Assembly: GCF_000758165.1 (NCBI RefSeq)
Contig: NZ_JNUP01000066.1
Coordinates: forward strand, 143,235-207,234
Reading direction: 5' to 3'
Length of the DNA stretch: 64,000 bases
DNA from: Spirochaeta lutea
GTDB lineage: Bacteria; Spirochaetota; Spirochaetia; DSM-27196; Salinispiraceae
Numbering within the stretch: position 1 is the first letter of the stretch; the number at the start of each line of letters is the position of its first letter. Position numbers and translations under genes: made by a program. The notes beneath the pieces were generated by a model, which ran no database searches, was not told where the DNA came from, and saw only the letters and a list, made by a program, of their open reading frames with translations. Below are positions 1-7,195 of the stretch, piece after piece.

Positions 1-2325
1 GATCTCCCTGGAGAGAATGCCTTGGCCTGCCGGTTTCTCAGATCCGAGAAGGCCCGGGCGAAGATCCTGCGTATCCACATTCCCGAGGAGTCCCGGCTTA
101 AGGAAGTGCGCGGCGGGGTTTTGCTCCCCGGTGATCTACCCGGTGCCCGAGACCTGGAGTTTTTTGGCAATTCTCTCCCCCTCTTTGCTGAGGATGAGGT
201 TTTTTTCCAGGGGCAGCCCATTGGATTGGTCTACGCCCCCTCCCAGGCAGACGTCGATGCCATCCTTCAGGAAATTCAGGTCATATATGAGGAACTCCCG
301 GGAGAGTTCATCCCCAAGGATTCTACTGTTTTTACCACCCGGCGGTTCTCATGGTTTGAACCCACCTGGGCAGAGCCAGGGCCTGCTGCCGCCAATCCCC
401 GACTGCCCGATCTCCAAGGGGAAAATCCTTCCGAGGACGACTCACCGGAGCAGCCCGGAACCAACACGGCGGAGGATGGTTCGGATACAGAAATTCTCCC
501 GGAGGTGCAGTGGCTGGATTCCGGGTCGGAAGAAGGGATGGATGATTCGAATTCCGATAACCCAGGAGATTCCCTTGAGTCCGAGATTCAGGATACAAGC
601 ATCCATGAGATTCATTCCCAACTAAACCTCCATTCCCAGTTTCAACCCGTGCGAGAAAGCCTCGGAGCATATTGTTATTTACACGATGGTATCTTGGTGG
701 TAAGAACCCCGGCTATCTGGCCCCACCATCTTCAGCGCAGTATCACTCAAATCTGCAAACTCCAGCCGCGCCGGGTTGATGTACAACCGACCATTCCCGG
801 AATGTACCACGACCGCCTCCTGATTGATTCTGAGATCGTTGCCCTCGGCGCCGCCCTTTGCACTATTCATACCGGCAACCCAGCACTCCTGGTTCTTGAC
901 CCCGAGGAGGAGATGCTCACCGCCACGAAACAGGCGGTTATGACCTGCTCCCATAGCCTACGGGTGGATGCCGAAACAGGGTTGGATGAGGTGCGGATTA
1001 CCTACCGGATAAATATGGGTGCCTTCCCCCTCTTTACCCAGGAGATTCTCCGGCAGGTAGCAGTTTCAAGCCTCTACCGGTACCGCTGTCCCAAGGGGTT
1101 GGTGGAGGTGGAATTACACCGCACGAACCTCCAGCCCATGAGCATCTTCCACGGGTTTCTCAGCCCTCAGGCTCAAACCTGTACGGAAATTCAGATGAAT
1201 CGGGCGGCGGAGGTGCTAAACGTAGACCCCATGGAACTTCGGTTGGGGTTGCTTCTGCACCCCGGGGAGCAAAATCCCACAGGAGCGGAATTTCCTAACC
1301 CCGAAGAGGTGTTTACCATCCTGCCCCGCCTCGGGGAAATCTCCGATTTTTCCAGGAAATTTTCCGCCTTCGAGGTACTGAGAAAAAGCCGTAGCCGGCA
1401 GGAAAATACCCTGGGCAGGGGATTGTTACACCAGCTCCGGGGTATCGGCATGGCGCTGGGATTCCAGGGCAACGGGTTCACCCGGCCTACCGAACAGTAT
1501 TTTAAAACCCGTGTCAGGCTCCGCCTCGAAACCGACGGAACCATCAAGCTCTACGCCAGTTCCTCTCCCGGGTCCTCTTCCCTGAAGGCCCATTGGCGGG
1601 ATATGGTGCGGGAATTCTTCGATGTCCCCGAAGAATCCATCGAGCTTGTTCAATCCAATACCCTTGAGGTTCCCGATGCGGGGCCGTCCAGCGTATCCCG
1701 AAATATAACAATAATGCGGAAACTCATAGAACAGAGCTGCAAAACCCTCCAGCGCCAGCGCTTCCGGGAGCCCCTACCCCTGGAAATTGTAAAGACGTAC
1801 CGGCCTTCAACCCGGGGCAGCTGGGATGATGAGCAGTTTTCAGGGAATCCCTACTACACCACCAGCTGGGCAGGGGCTGCGGTGGAGGTTGGGGTTGATC
1901 CGGTAACCTACCAGCCGTCGGTAACCGGAGTCTGGGTAGTTGTCAACGCGGGGGGGATTCTCTATAACAGTCAGGCCCGGGCTCATATTGAGGGTAGTGT
2001 AATCCAGACCCTCAGCTGGGCTCTAAACCAACGATGGGATCTCGAACGAACCCGCCTGGTTCCCCATCTGGCAACCGGACATAGTCCCACAGGCCTATCC
2101 CGCACCCCCCCTATTCATGTAGAATTCATAGAACCCGAGGGATTCACCGGCCTTGCGAAACGCAGAACCGCCCTCTACCAGGAAGCGGTGCTAGGGATCG
2201 GTGAATTGGCCCAATCAGCAATTCCCGCGGCCCTGCTCTCAGCCCTGAGTCAAGCTACAGGACAATACTTCGACCAAATTCCCATCACCCCGGAACTTAT
2301 CCATCACTATATGGAGGAAGTATGA
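1..2325 (+). CDS. Xanthine-dehydrogenase-like molybdopterin-binding subunit, 5'-truncated
   Basis: This is a large (Mo-cofactor) subunit of the xanthine dehydrogenase/aldehyde oxidase family; 774 residues are visible. The reading frame is open back to base 1, so the true start lies outside the window. The N-terminal part has the family pattern (an LPG loop, then 'FFGNSLPLFAEDEVFFQGQP', typical of the a/b hammerhead domain), and the C-terminus keeps 'GIGE', the position of the catalytic Glu, followed by an 'ITPE' tail. Several usual pterin/Mo motifs are altered: no GGGFGGKE-type loop is visible, and the FRGFGGPQ loop reads FHGFLSPQ. An acidic Ser/Asp/Glu-rich insert of about 70 residues sits near residues 135-210. 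It overlaps the 2Fe-2S gene by 4 bases (ATGA). The family and subunit role are clear. The substrate, and whether Mo is bound at all, are not. Confidence 0.8.
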   Translation, partial: DLPGENALACRFLRSEKARAKILRIHIPEESRLKEVRGGVLLPGDLPGARDLEFFGNSLPLFAEDEVFFQGQPIGLVYAPSQADVDAILQEIQVIYEELPGEFIPKDSTVFTTRRFSWFEPTWAEPGPAAANPRLPDLQGENPSEDDSPEQPGTNTAEDGSDTEILPEVQWLDSGSEEGMDDSNSDNPGDSLESEIQDTSIHEIHSQLNLHSQFQPVRESLGAYCYLHDGILVVRTPAIWPHHLQRSITQICKLQPRRVDVQPTIPGMYHDRLLIDSEIVALGAALCTIHTGNPALLVLDPEEEMLTATKQAVMTCSHSLRVDAETGLDEVRITYRINMGAFPLFTQEILRQVAVSSLYRYRCPKGLVEVELHRTNLQPMSIFHGFLSPQAQTCTEIQMNRAAEVLNVDPMELRLGLLLHPGEQNPTGAEFPNPEEVFTILPRLGEISDFSRKFSAFEVLRKSRSRQENTLGRGLLHQLRGIGMALGFQGNGFTRPTEQYFKTRVRLRLETDGTIKLYASSSPGSSSLKAHWRDMVREFFDVPEESIELVQSNTLEVPDAGPSSVSRNITIMRKLIEQSCKTLQRQRFREPLPLEIVKTYRPSTRGSWDDEQFSGNPYYTTSWAGAAVEVGVDPVTYQPSVTGVWVVVNAGGILYNSQARAHIEGSVIQTLSWALNQRWDLERTRLVPHLATGHSPTGLSRTPPIHVEFIEPEGFTGLAKRRTALYQEAVLGIGELAQSAIPAALLSALSQATGQYFDQIPITPELIHHYMEEV

Positions 2326-2807
2326 AGCTTGATTTCCTTCTTAACGGTCAGAATCAGTATATTGATGTCCCCCCCGGAGAGACCCTTCTGAAAATTCTTC
2401 GGAGCAACCTTGGAATAAAAAGCGTCCACTCGGGCTGCGGCGAGGGGCATTGTGGTTCCTGTACGGTTTTGATGAATGACCACCTGGCTGCAAGCTGTAT
2501 GATTCCCGCCTTCCACCTAAAACAGAAGCAGATTGAGACTGTAGAGTATTTCCTAACCACCGATGAATTTGTGGATATTGAATGGGCCTTTTTAAAAACA
2601 GGATTCCTTCCCTGCAAATACTGTGCAGGAACCAAGGTACTCATGGCTGAGGCTATTCTCCGAGAGTTTGAGACCCCCCAGGAAGAGGATATGCGCAGCT
2701 ATATAACCCGTACCTGGTGTACCTGCACCGCCCCGGGCCCCTTCTTCAAGGCAGTGTCCGAAGCCTCGGCTCGGAGGAAACGGAGGGCTCATGGCACTCG
2801 TCGCTAA
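2322..2807 (+). CDS. 2Fe-2S subunit of xanthine-dehydrogenase-like complex
   Basis: A 161-residue small iron-sulfur subunit that would pass electrons from the Mo site to FAD. The N-terminal ferredoxin-like cluster is intact: SGCGEGHCGSCTV gives C-x4-C-x2-C, with a fourth Cys in 'AASC'. The second, helical-domain cluster has its four Cys as CKYC and WCTCT, but lacks the usual Gly/Pro context (CGFCTPG and CRCTGY in typical members). The ATG overlaps the stop codon of the upstream Mo subunit, and the 3' end overlaps the FAD subunit, so the three are surely co-translated. The length matches the family (about 150-170 residues). Confidence 0.88.
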   Translation: MKLDFLLNGQNQYIDVPPGETLLKILRSNLGIKSVHSGCGEGHCGSCTVLMNDHLAASCMIPAFHLKQKQIETVEYFLTTDEFVDIEWAFLKTGFLPCKYCAGTKVLMAEAILREFETPQEEDMRSYITRTWCTCTAPGPFFKAVSEASARRKRRAHGTRR

Positions 2808-3642
2808 TCAGCGGGTTTTTATTCCGAAAACCCTCAATGATGCCTTAAACATTCTCCGTCGTCGGCCAGAGTGCATAGTTTCTGCCGGCGCGACCCACCT
2901 CTCCCTCCAAAAAGATCCACTACCCGAGGATCGTGACATTGTATCCCTTGCCTACGTCGAGGAACTGTCCAGGGTATTCCGTTCCGACCGGTATGTAGAT
3001 ATCGGTGCAATGGTTTCTTTGGAGAAGATGTACGATCTCAGTACCCACGTTGTTCCCCGGGGTGTCCGACAGACCGTTAAAGACATCGGCACCCCCCAGG
3101 TGAGAAGTCTTGCTACCCTCGGAGGAAACATCTGTGCAGGAGCCCACCACCTCGGGCTCCTACCCATCCTCATTCTCAATGATTCAAAGATTGAATTACG
3201 TCGATCGGGCGCTTCCCGCTGGATCCCGGCGGGTCGTTTGCTGGATCAGGATGGCAGTCCGGCACTCCAGCCTGGGGAGATTGTCACCCGAATCCGTATT
3301 CCCCTGGACCGTTGGAATATCCAGGAAACTCGCCGTCTTGAACTGGGTCGCGGTTTCGGCGGAAAGGACTTTTCCTTCTGCGCCCTGGGGGCCGTGCATC
3401 AAAATAGTATTGAGGATCTCCGTATAAGCATCTGTCTCGGGGGTGCGAGGATCCTACAAAGCCGGACTTCGGATGCTGAGCTGGTAGGAAAAAAACTGCC
3501 CCTGGGTACCCGGGATGTCTCACAGTACACCGCCACCCTCCTCACAGCCCTGGAGCTGCCCCAGGAGTATAAGACTTCATTTTTAGAACACCGCATTCGA
3601 AACCTTGCTGCGGCGTTTCTCTTTTCCCTGAATCGTGACTGA
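2791..3642 (+). CDS. FAD-binding subunit of xanthine-dehydrogenase-like complex
   Basis: A 283-residue protein of the CoxM/XdhB FAD_binding_5 family, the flavin subunit that would hand electrons to NAD+ or another acceptor. The signature SLATLGGNI (TLGGN contacts FAD in the family) is at about residues 106-114, preceded by an N-terminal 'ILRRRPECIVSAGATHL' segment where family members have a Gly-rich FAD loop. Here that loop is short (SAGATHL rather than AGGTDL). The C-terminal domain ends with 'EHRIRNLAAAFLFSL', matching the usual 'R..ma.vl' tail. It overlaps the 2Fe-2S gene by 17 bases and is the last gene of this operon. Confidence 0.85.
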   Translation: MALVANQRVFIPKTLNDALNILRRRPECIVSAGATHLSLQKDPLPEDRDIVSLAYVEELSRVFRSDRYVDIGAMVSLEKMYDLSTHVVPRGVRQTVKDIGTPQVRSLATLGGNICAGAHHLGLLPILILNDSKIELRRSGASRWIPAGRLLDQDGSPALQPGEIVTRIRIPLDRWNIQETRRLELGRGFGGKDFSFCALGAVHQNSIEDLRISICLGGARILQSRTSDAELVGKKLPLGTRDVSQYTATLLTALELPQEYKTSFLEHRIRNLAAAFLFSLNRD

Positions 3643-3648
3643 TAGATC

Positions 3649-3749
3649 GTGTGCAGAAGGTTGTAACCCACACCGGACATGGAGGGTTGGCAGTGGTCCC
3701 GCCCCGGGGGCAGCGCCGCCGATAGGCATAAGTACAACCTTTTGCACAC
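3649..3749. repeat. Intergenic palindromic element, copy A (strong)
   Basis: About 101 bases bounded by inverted arms GTGTGCAGAAGGTTGTA (3649-3665) and TACAACCTTTTGCACAC (3733-3749), which differ at one position. The interior (about 67 bases) is GC-rich with no open frame. The same arm sequence recurs at 18.5, 33.6, 35.4 and 39.2 kb and probably at 15.7 kb, with similar spacing. It lies between the end of the oxidoreductase operon and the convergent J-domain gene. Confidence 0.75.
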
Positions 3750-3779
3750 TATGAGACTAATCCATTTCCCAGGGTTCTA

Positions 3780-3865
3780 TGCAGCCGCCCGTGCATCGGT
3801 ATTGTGGCCCTACTTGACGTGTTTTGGCTCCCATTCGGTGCAGCCGCCCGTGCATCGGTATTGTG
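3780..3865. repeat. 27-bp direct repeat pair
   Basis: Two identical 27-base copies occupy 3780-3806 and 3839-3865 (59 bases start to start). Each begins TGCAGCCGCCCG and ends CGGTATTGTG. They sit just after palindromic element A and end 10 bases before the stop of the J-domain gene. I saw no third copy in the window. This could be a duplication linked to insertion of the neighbouring element, or a binding site pair; the sequence does not decide. Confidence 0.8.
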
Positions 3866-3875
3866 TAACCTTTTC

Positions 3876-4859
3876 CTAGTGGTGCCCGGGGTTGGGAGTG
3901 TGCAGACTTTGGTTATGAATACGGAGTTTTGTCAGAAACAGCACCCGTTCCTCCTGGGTCAGTAAACCCCGATCAACTAAAATCTGACCGAAGCTGCGGG
4001 AACGACTCCGCTGCACAGCAAGAACCTTCTGTACATCCCGAGTTGTCAGAAGCCCCAGGTTCTGGGCAGTTACACCGATAAATATTCCGGGCCGGAGGTG
4101 CCTGCCCAGGGTTTGAACCCCCGTCGATGAGAGAAGACCGAGGTCCACCGCTGTGGTGCCGAAGTTCACCCGCTCCCGCCGCTGTTCCAGCAAGGCTCCG
4201 ATAAGATTATCCCAGGAGATGACCCGGCAATAATAGAGGAACTGACCAAAGCGCAGAGGACGACGAGGAATCCAGAGAAAACGCTGGTCCGCCCGGTAGA
4301 GCACCCATCCACCGCGGACGGTGCCTCCTGCAGGGTGCATTGTTGCCGGCCCAGGGGTATCCGCGGCGGTCCTGGAGGTACCGGGGGCGGCGGTCCTTGG
4401 TCTTCGGTAGGTTGAGGCGGCACCTACAGGGGAACGCCGTTTTTTATCCCGGCCACGGGAGGCAGGGTTCTTTGGCGGGGCGGCGGTTCCGGTTCCGGTT
4501 CCGGTTCCGGTTCCGGGAGCATTCGTGGTATCCTTTGTTTTTTTTGCATCCATGGAAGCCCTGGGAGAGCCAGCCCTTGACCCGGCGAAAGGAGCTTGGG
4601 GCCTGGGTCCCGGAGAATACGGATCTCCGGGTGATCCGACGGATGATCCTGAACCGGTCCCGCCTTCGGGAGTATACCAGCGGTCAAGAAGCTGCCGGGC
4701 ATCAATGAGGGAGTCAAGTCCCCGGGTATAGAGGTTTTGGGGGTTCAGATCAGGGTGAACCTCCTTAACCCGCTTTCGAAACGCCTTTTGAATGCTGTCC
4801 GGGGTAATCTCCAGGGGGGTATCGGGGAACAGCAATTCGACCGCCTCAGTTAGGGTCAC
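3876..4859 (-). CDS. J-domain protein with low-complexity linker and C-terminal helical repeats
   Basis: A 327-residue protein with an N-terminal J-domain (residues about 1-62) carrying the HPD tripeptide in 'VKEVHPDLNP', the motif that stimulates Hsp70 ATPase. A long Pro/Gly/Ser/Arg-rich linker (about 63-185) includes a (GT)5 run encoded by a 6-bp tandem repeat. The C-terminal part (about 190-320) repeats a 'FG..lvdlGLLt..d' pattern three times, like the small helical domains at the N-terminus of GspE-type ATPases. It starts with GTG, preceded by AGGAGG at good spacing. It lies 11 bases downstream of the HD-GYP gene, so the two are probably one operon. It is a DnaK co-chaperone type protein, but neither DnaJ nor CbpA, since the zinc and substrate-binding domains are absent. 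Confidence 0.75.
   Translation of the reverse strand: MTLTEAVELLFPDTPLEITPDSIQKAFRKRVKEVHPDLNPQNLYTRGLDSLIDARQLLDRWYTPEGGTGSGSSVGSPGDPYSPGPRPQAPFAGSRAGSPRASMDAKKTKDTTNAPGTGTGTGTGTAAPPKNPASRGRDKKRRSPVGAASTYRRPRTAAPGTSRTAADTPGPATMHPAGGTVRGGWVLYRADQRFLWIPRRPLRFGQFLYYCRVISWDNLIGALLEQRRERVNFGTTAVDLGLLSSTGVQTLGRHLRPGIFIGVTAQNLGLLTTRDVQKVLAVQRSRSRSFGQILVDRGLLTQEERVLFLTKLRIHNQSLHTPNPGHH
4485..4514. repeat. In-frame hexanucleotide tandem repeat (GGTTCC)x5
   Basis: Five perfect GGTTCC units lie inside the J-domain gene and encode alternating Gly-Thr in the linker. Because the unit is a multiple of three, slippage would change linker length without breaking the frame. Confidence 0.9.
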
Positions 4860-4870
4860 CGGAAGACCTC

Positions 4871-6370
4871 CTATTCGAAAATATCCAGGAGAGCGCGAAT
4901 CTCCCCATAGTTGAGATTAAATACATCGACGATCCGGGGGTCAAACTGAAGTCCCCCCTGACTGACGATATACTCCCGGACCTGCTCATGGTGCATAGCA
5001 GGCCGGTCGGCTCGGGCATGGCACATGCTGTCATATACATCACAGAGGGCAACAATCCGGGCAGCCTCATCGATCTGGTCTCCCCCTAGTCCCTGGGGGT
5101 ACCCGGTTCCGTCCCAACGCTCGTGGTGCTGATGGGCGATCCTGGCACCGGTTTGGAACAGCTCCCGGGTTGAACGGGACAACACCCGGTATCCGGTGAC
5201 GGGATGCTCCCGGACGATTGTCCATTCCTCATGGGTGAGATTGCTCGGTTTTTGGAGGATTCGATCGGGGATACCCACCTTCCCAATGTCATGCAGACTC
5301 GCTGCCCACCGCAGCACCTCCACCTTGGCAGCGGTAAACCCGAGTTTCAGACCTAAGAATCCGGCCAGTGCGCTGATCCGTTGAATATGCGTACCGGATT
5401 CCTTGCTCAGGGTGTGGATGATCTCCCCCAGTAATCCGGGGAGAGAACGCTGCTCCAGTCCCCGGGCCATGGAGATATTATCCAGCACCATGGTCAGATT
5501 CATATGGAAAATTCGCAGGAGATTCTGTTCATGGTCGGTCAGAGGAAAGGCCTGTTGGTAGAGCAAGACAATAGAATCACCCTGACCCCCCGGGAAACTG
5601 GCTGCATAGCCGGTCTTGAAATACCGCGGCGCATCTATGGACACCGCCTGCTCTAGAGCAGCCATGGTATCCTCATCAAGAGGGACTTCAATAAACTCTC
5701 CCCCCTGAAAGCGGCGCAGCTCCGGAGTGGAGTTTTGTGGCCAACGGCATAGGAGAATCTGCTGTCCCTCGGGATTCCAGGGAATCAGAGCCCCCAAAAC
5801 CGTGGCTGCCTCGGTTATAATCGTTTGTTCATCCCTAAGGGTTTCGATTCCCTTCCAGTTTTCCACCAGGGTAAGTAGGGCCGTGTTGCTCTCCTGGAGA
5901 TAGTAGATCCGGGAATAGGCGCGAAGCGCCACGATTAGACTGGTTTGAAGCTTTTGACTGGTCAATTCTGTTTTAAGCCGGTAGTCATTAATATCGTACT
6001 CCCGGATCACCTTTGCCTCCGGGGCTTGGCCTGGCTGGCCGGTGCGGAGAATGATACGAACCGCCTGGTTACCGAGGTTCCGCCGGATATACCGTACCAA
6101 TTCAAGGCCGCTGGTATCGGATTCCATTACCACATCCAGGAAGATCACGGCTACATCGGGATGATCGACCACCAACATCCTCGCCTGTTGGGATGAATAG
6201 GCATGCAAAATCTCCAGACCGTTCCCCTCAAACCGTAAGGTGCGGAATACAAGATCGGTAATGGAGTGAACCGACTCCTCGTCATCTACTACCAGTATCT
6301 TCCAGGAGGACTCCATGGCTGGGGAATCCGGGGAGTCCACCTCATCCATGAATTCCAGATCGTCACTCAT
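4871..6370 (-). CDS. Response regulator with HD-GYP c-di-GMP phosphodiesterase domain
   Basis: A 499-residue protein that should hydrolyse cyclic di-GMP under control of phosphorylation. It has a receiver domain at about residues 20-150 (ILVVDDEESV acidic pocket, phospho-acceptor Asp in VIFLDVVMES), a DUF3369-like middle region (about 150-310), and an HD-GYP domain (about 320-490) with LHDIGKVGIPD, REHPVTGYRVL and HHERWDGTGYPQGL, so all catalytic signatures are present. No Shine-Dalgarno sequence precedes the ATG. A TATAGT -10-like box (6377-6382, minus) ends 6 bases before it, suggesting a leaderless message. It is divergent from the PilZ gene across only 45 bases, which links a c-di-GMP hydrolase to a probable c-di-GMP receptor. 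A cognate histidine kinase is not in the window. Confidence 0.92.
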   Translation of the reverse strand: MSDDLEFMDEVDSPDSPAMESSWKILVVDDEESVHSITDLVFRTLRFEGNGLEILHAYSSQQARMLVVDHPDVAVIFLDVVMESDTSGLELVRYIRRNLGNQAVRIILRTGQPGQAPEAKVIREYDINDYRLKTELTSQKLQTSLIVALRAYSRIYYLQESNTALLTLVENWKGIETLRDEQTIITEAATVLGALIPWNPEGQQILLCRWPQNSTPELRRFQGGEFIEVPLDEDTMAALEQAVSIDAPRYFKTGYAASFPGGQGDSIVLLYQQAFPLTDHEQNLLRIFHMNLTMVLDNISMARGLEQRSLPGLLGEIIHTLSKESGTHIQRISALAGFLGLKLGFTAAKVEVLRWAASLHDIGKVGIPDRILQKPSNLTHEEWTIVREHPVTGYRVLSRSTRELFQTGARIAHQHHERWDGTGYPQGLGGDQIDEAARIVALCDVYDSMCHARADRPAMHHEQVREYIVSQGGLQFDPRIVDVFNLNYGEIRALLDIFE

Positions 6371-6415
6371 ACTACAACTATAGATTTTTTTACGGTTTCC
6401 CGGTAGGCTTTTTTC

Positions 6416-7174
6416 ATGGAAGACCAGAATTCCGGTCTAGAGGCCAGGAAAGTTTTTATTTTGTATCCCCCCTCGGTAGTACAAGAACAGCTCATCGAGG
6501 TTCTGATCCAGGCGGAATTCGAGGTGGCAGTCATAAAGGATTACCGGCGGATATTCAGCCTCATGTATAAGTACCCGGGATCCATCCTGTTTCTTAATAT
6601 AGAACAGCGCCTTCCCGAGCGAGACTGGGATTGGCTGGTTGACCAGATCAGGGCGGATCAGGCTGCCCACCGAACCCGGTTGGGAATTCTGGTGTACAAC
6701 TCCACAGATGAGCTCAAACAGCATTACCTTATGGAAAAGGGATTAGAATGCGGATTCATTACCTTAAAGCTCGGTATTGCCGAGAGCGCTAAAATTCTGC
6801 TCAAAACCCTGGAAGCTAACGAAGCCCGGGGACGCCGCCGGTATGTCCGGGTCAGGGTTCCCGCAAGTAAGGGGAGCATTAACGTACGCTACAACGGCTT
6901 TACCTCCCAGGGAACCATCATGGACATCTCCAGTGTCGGCATGGCTGCGGTCCTAAAGCCCCCCATAGCGAAGGAGAGTTATATCGACGATATTCAGCTG
7001 CGGCTTTGGGGACAGATCAGCTCCGTCACCGGGAGGGTCTACGGTCAGCGGACCCTGGATAGCGGAGAAATCCTCCATGTGATACTCTTTGAGCCCGCTC
7101 CCGAGGGAGCGACCAAGGCAAAATTACGATCGGTAATCCGCAAGGCCCTTCAGGCAGAAATTGACGCGGAGTGA
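6416..7174 (+). CDS. PilZ-domain protein, probable c-di-GMP receptor
   Basis: A 252-residue protein whose C-terminal half (about residues 140-240) is a PilZ domain. It has the RRRYVRVRV element (RxxxR) and DISSVGM ((D/N)xSxxG), the two motifs that bind c-di-GMP in the family. The N-terminal 130 residues resemble a degenerate receiver-like fold ('KVFILYPPSVVQEQLIEVL') without clear phospho-acceptor residues. There is no convincing Shine-Dalgarno sequence before the ATG. It is the first gene of an apparent six-gene run; speA follows after 21 bases. The HD-GYP protein encoded divergently would lower the same second messenger. Which process it controls is unknown. Confidence 0.85.
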   Translation: MEDQNSGLEARKVFILYPPSVVQEQLIEVLIQAEFEVAVIKDYRRIFSLMYKYPGSILFLNIEQRLPERDWDWLVDQIRADQAAHRTRLGILVYNSTDELKQHYLMEKGLECGFITLKLGIAESAKILLKTLEANEARGRRRYVRVRVPASKGSINVRYNGFTSQGTIMDISSVGMAAVLKPPIAKESYIDDIQLRLWGQISSVTGRVYGQRTLDSGEILHVILFEPAPEGATKAKLRSVIRKALQAEIDAE

Positions 7175-7195
7175 CCCTAGGGAGGGAAGAAGATA

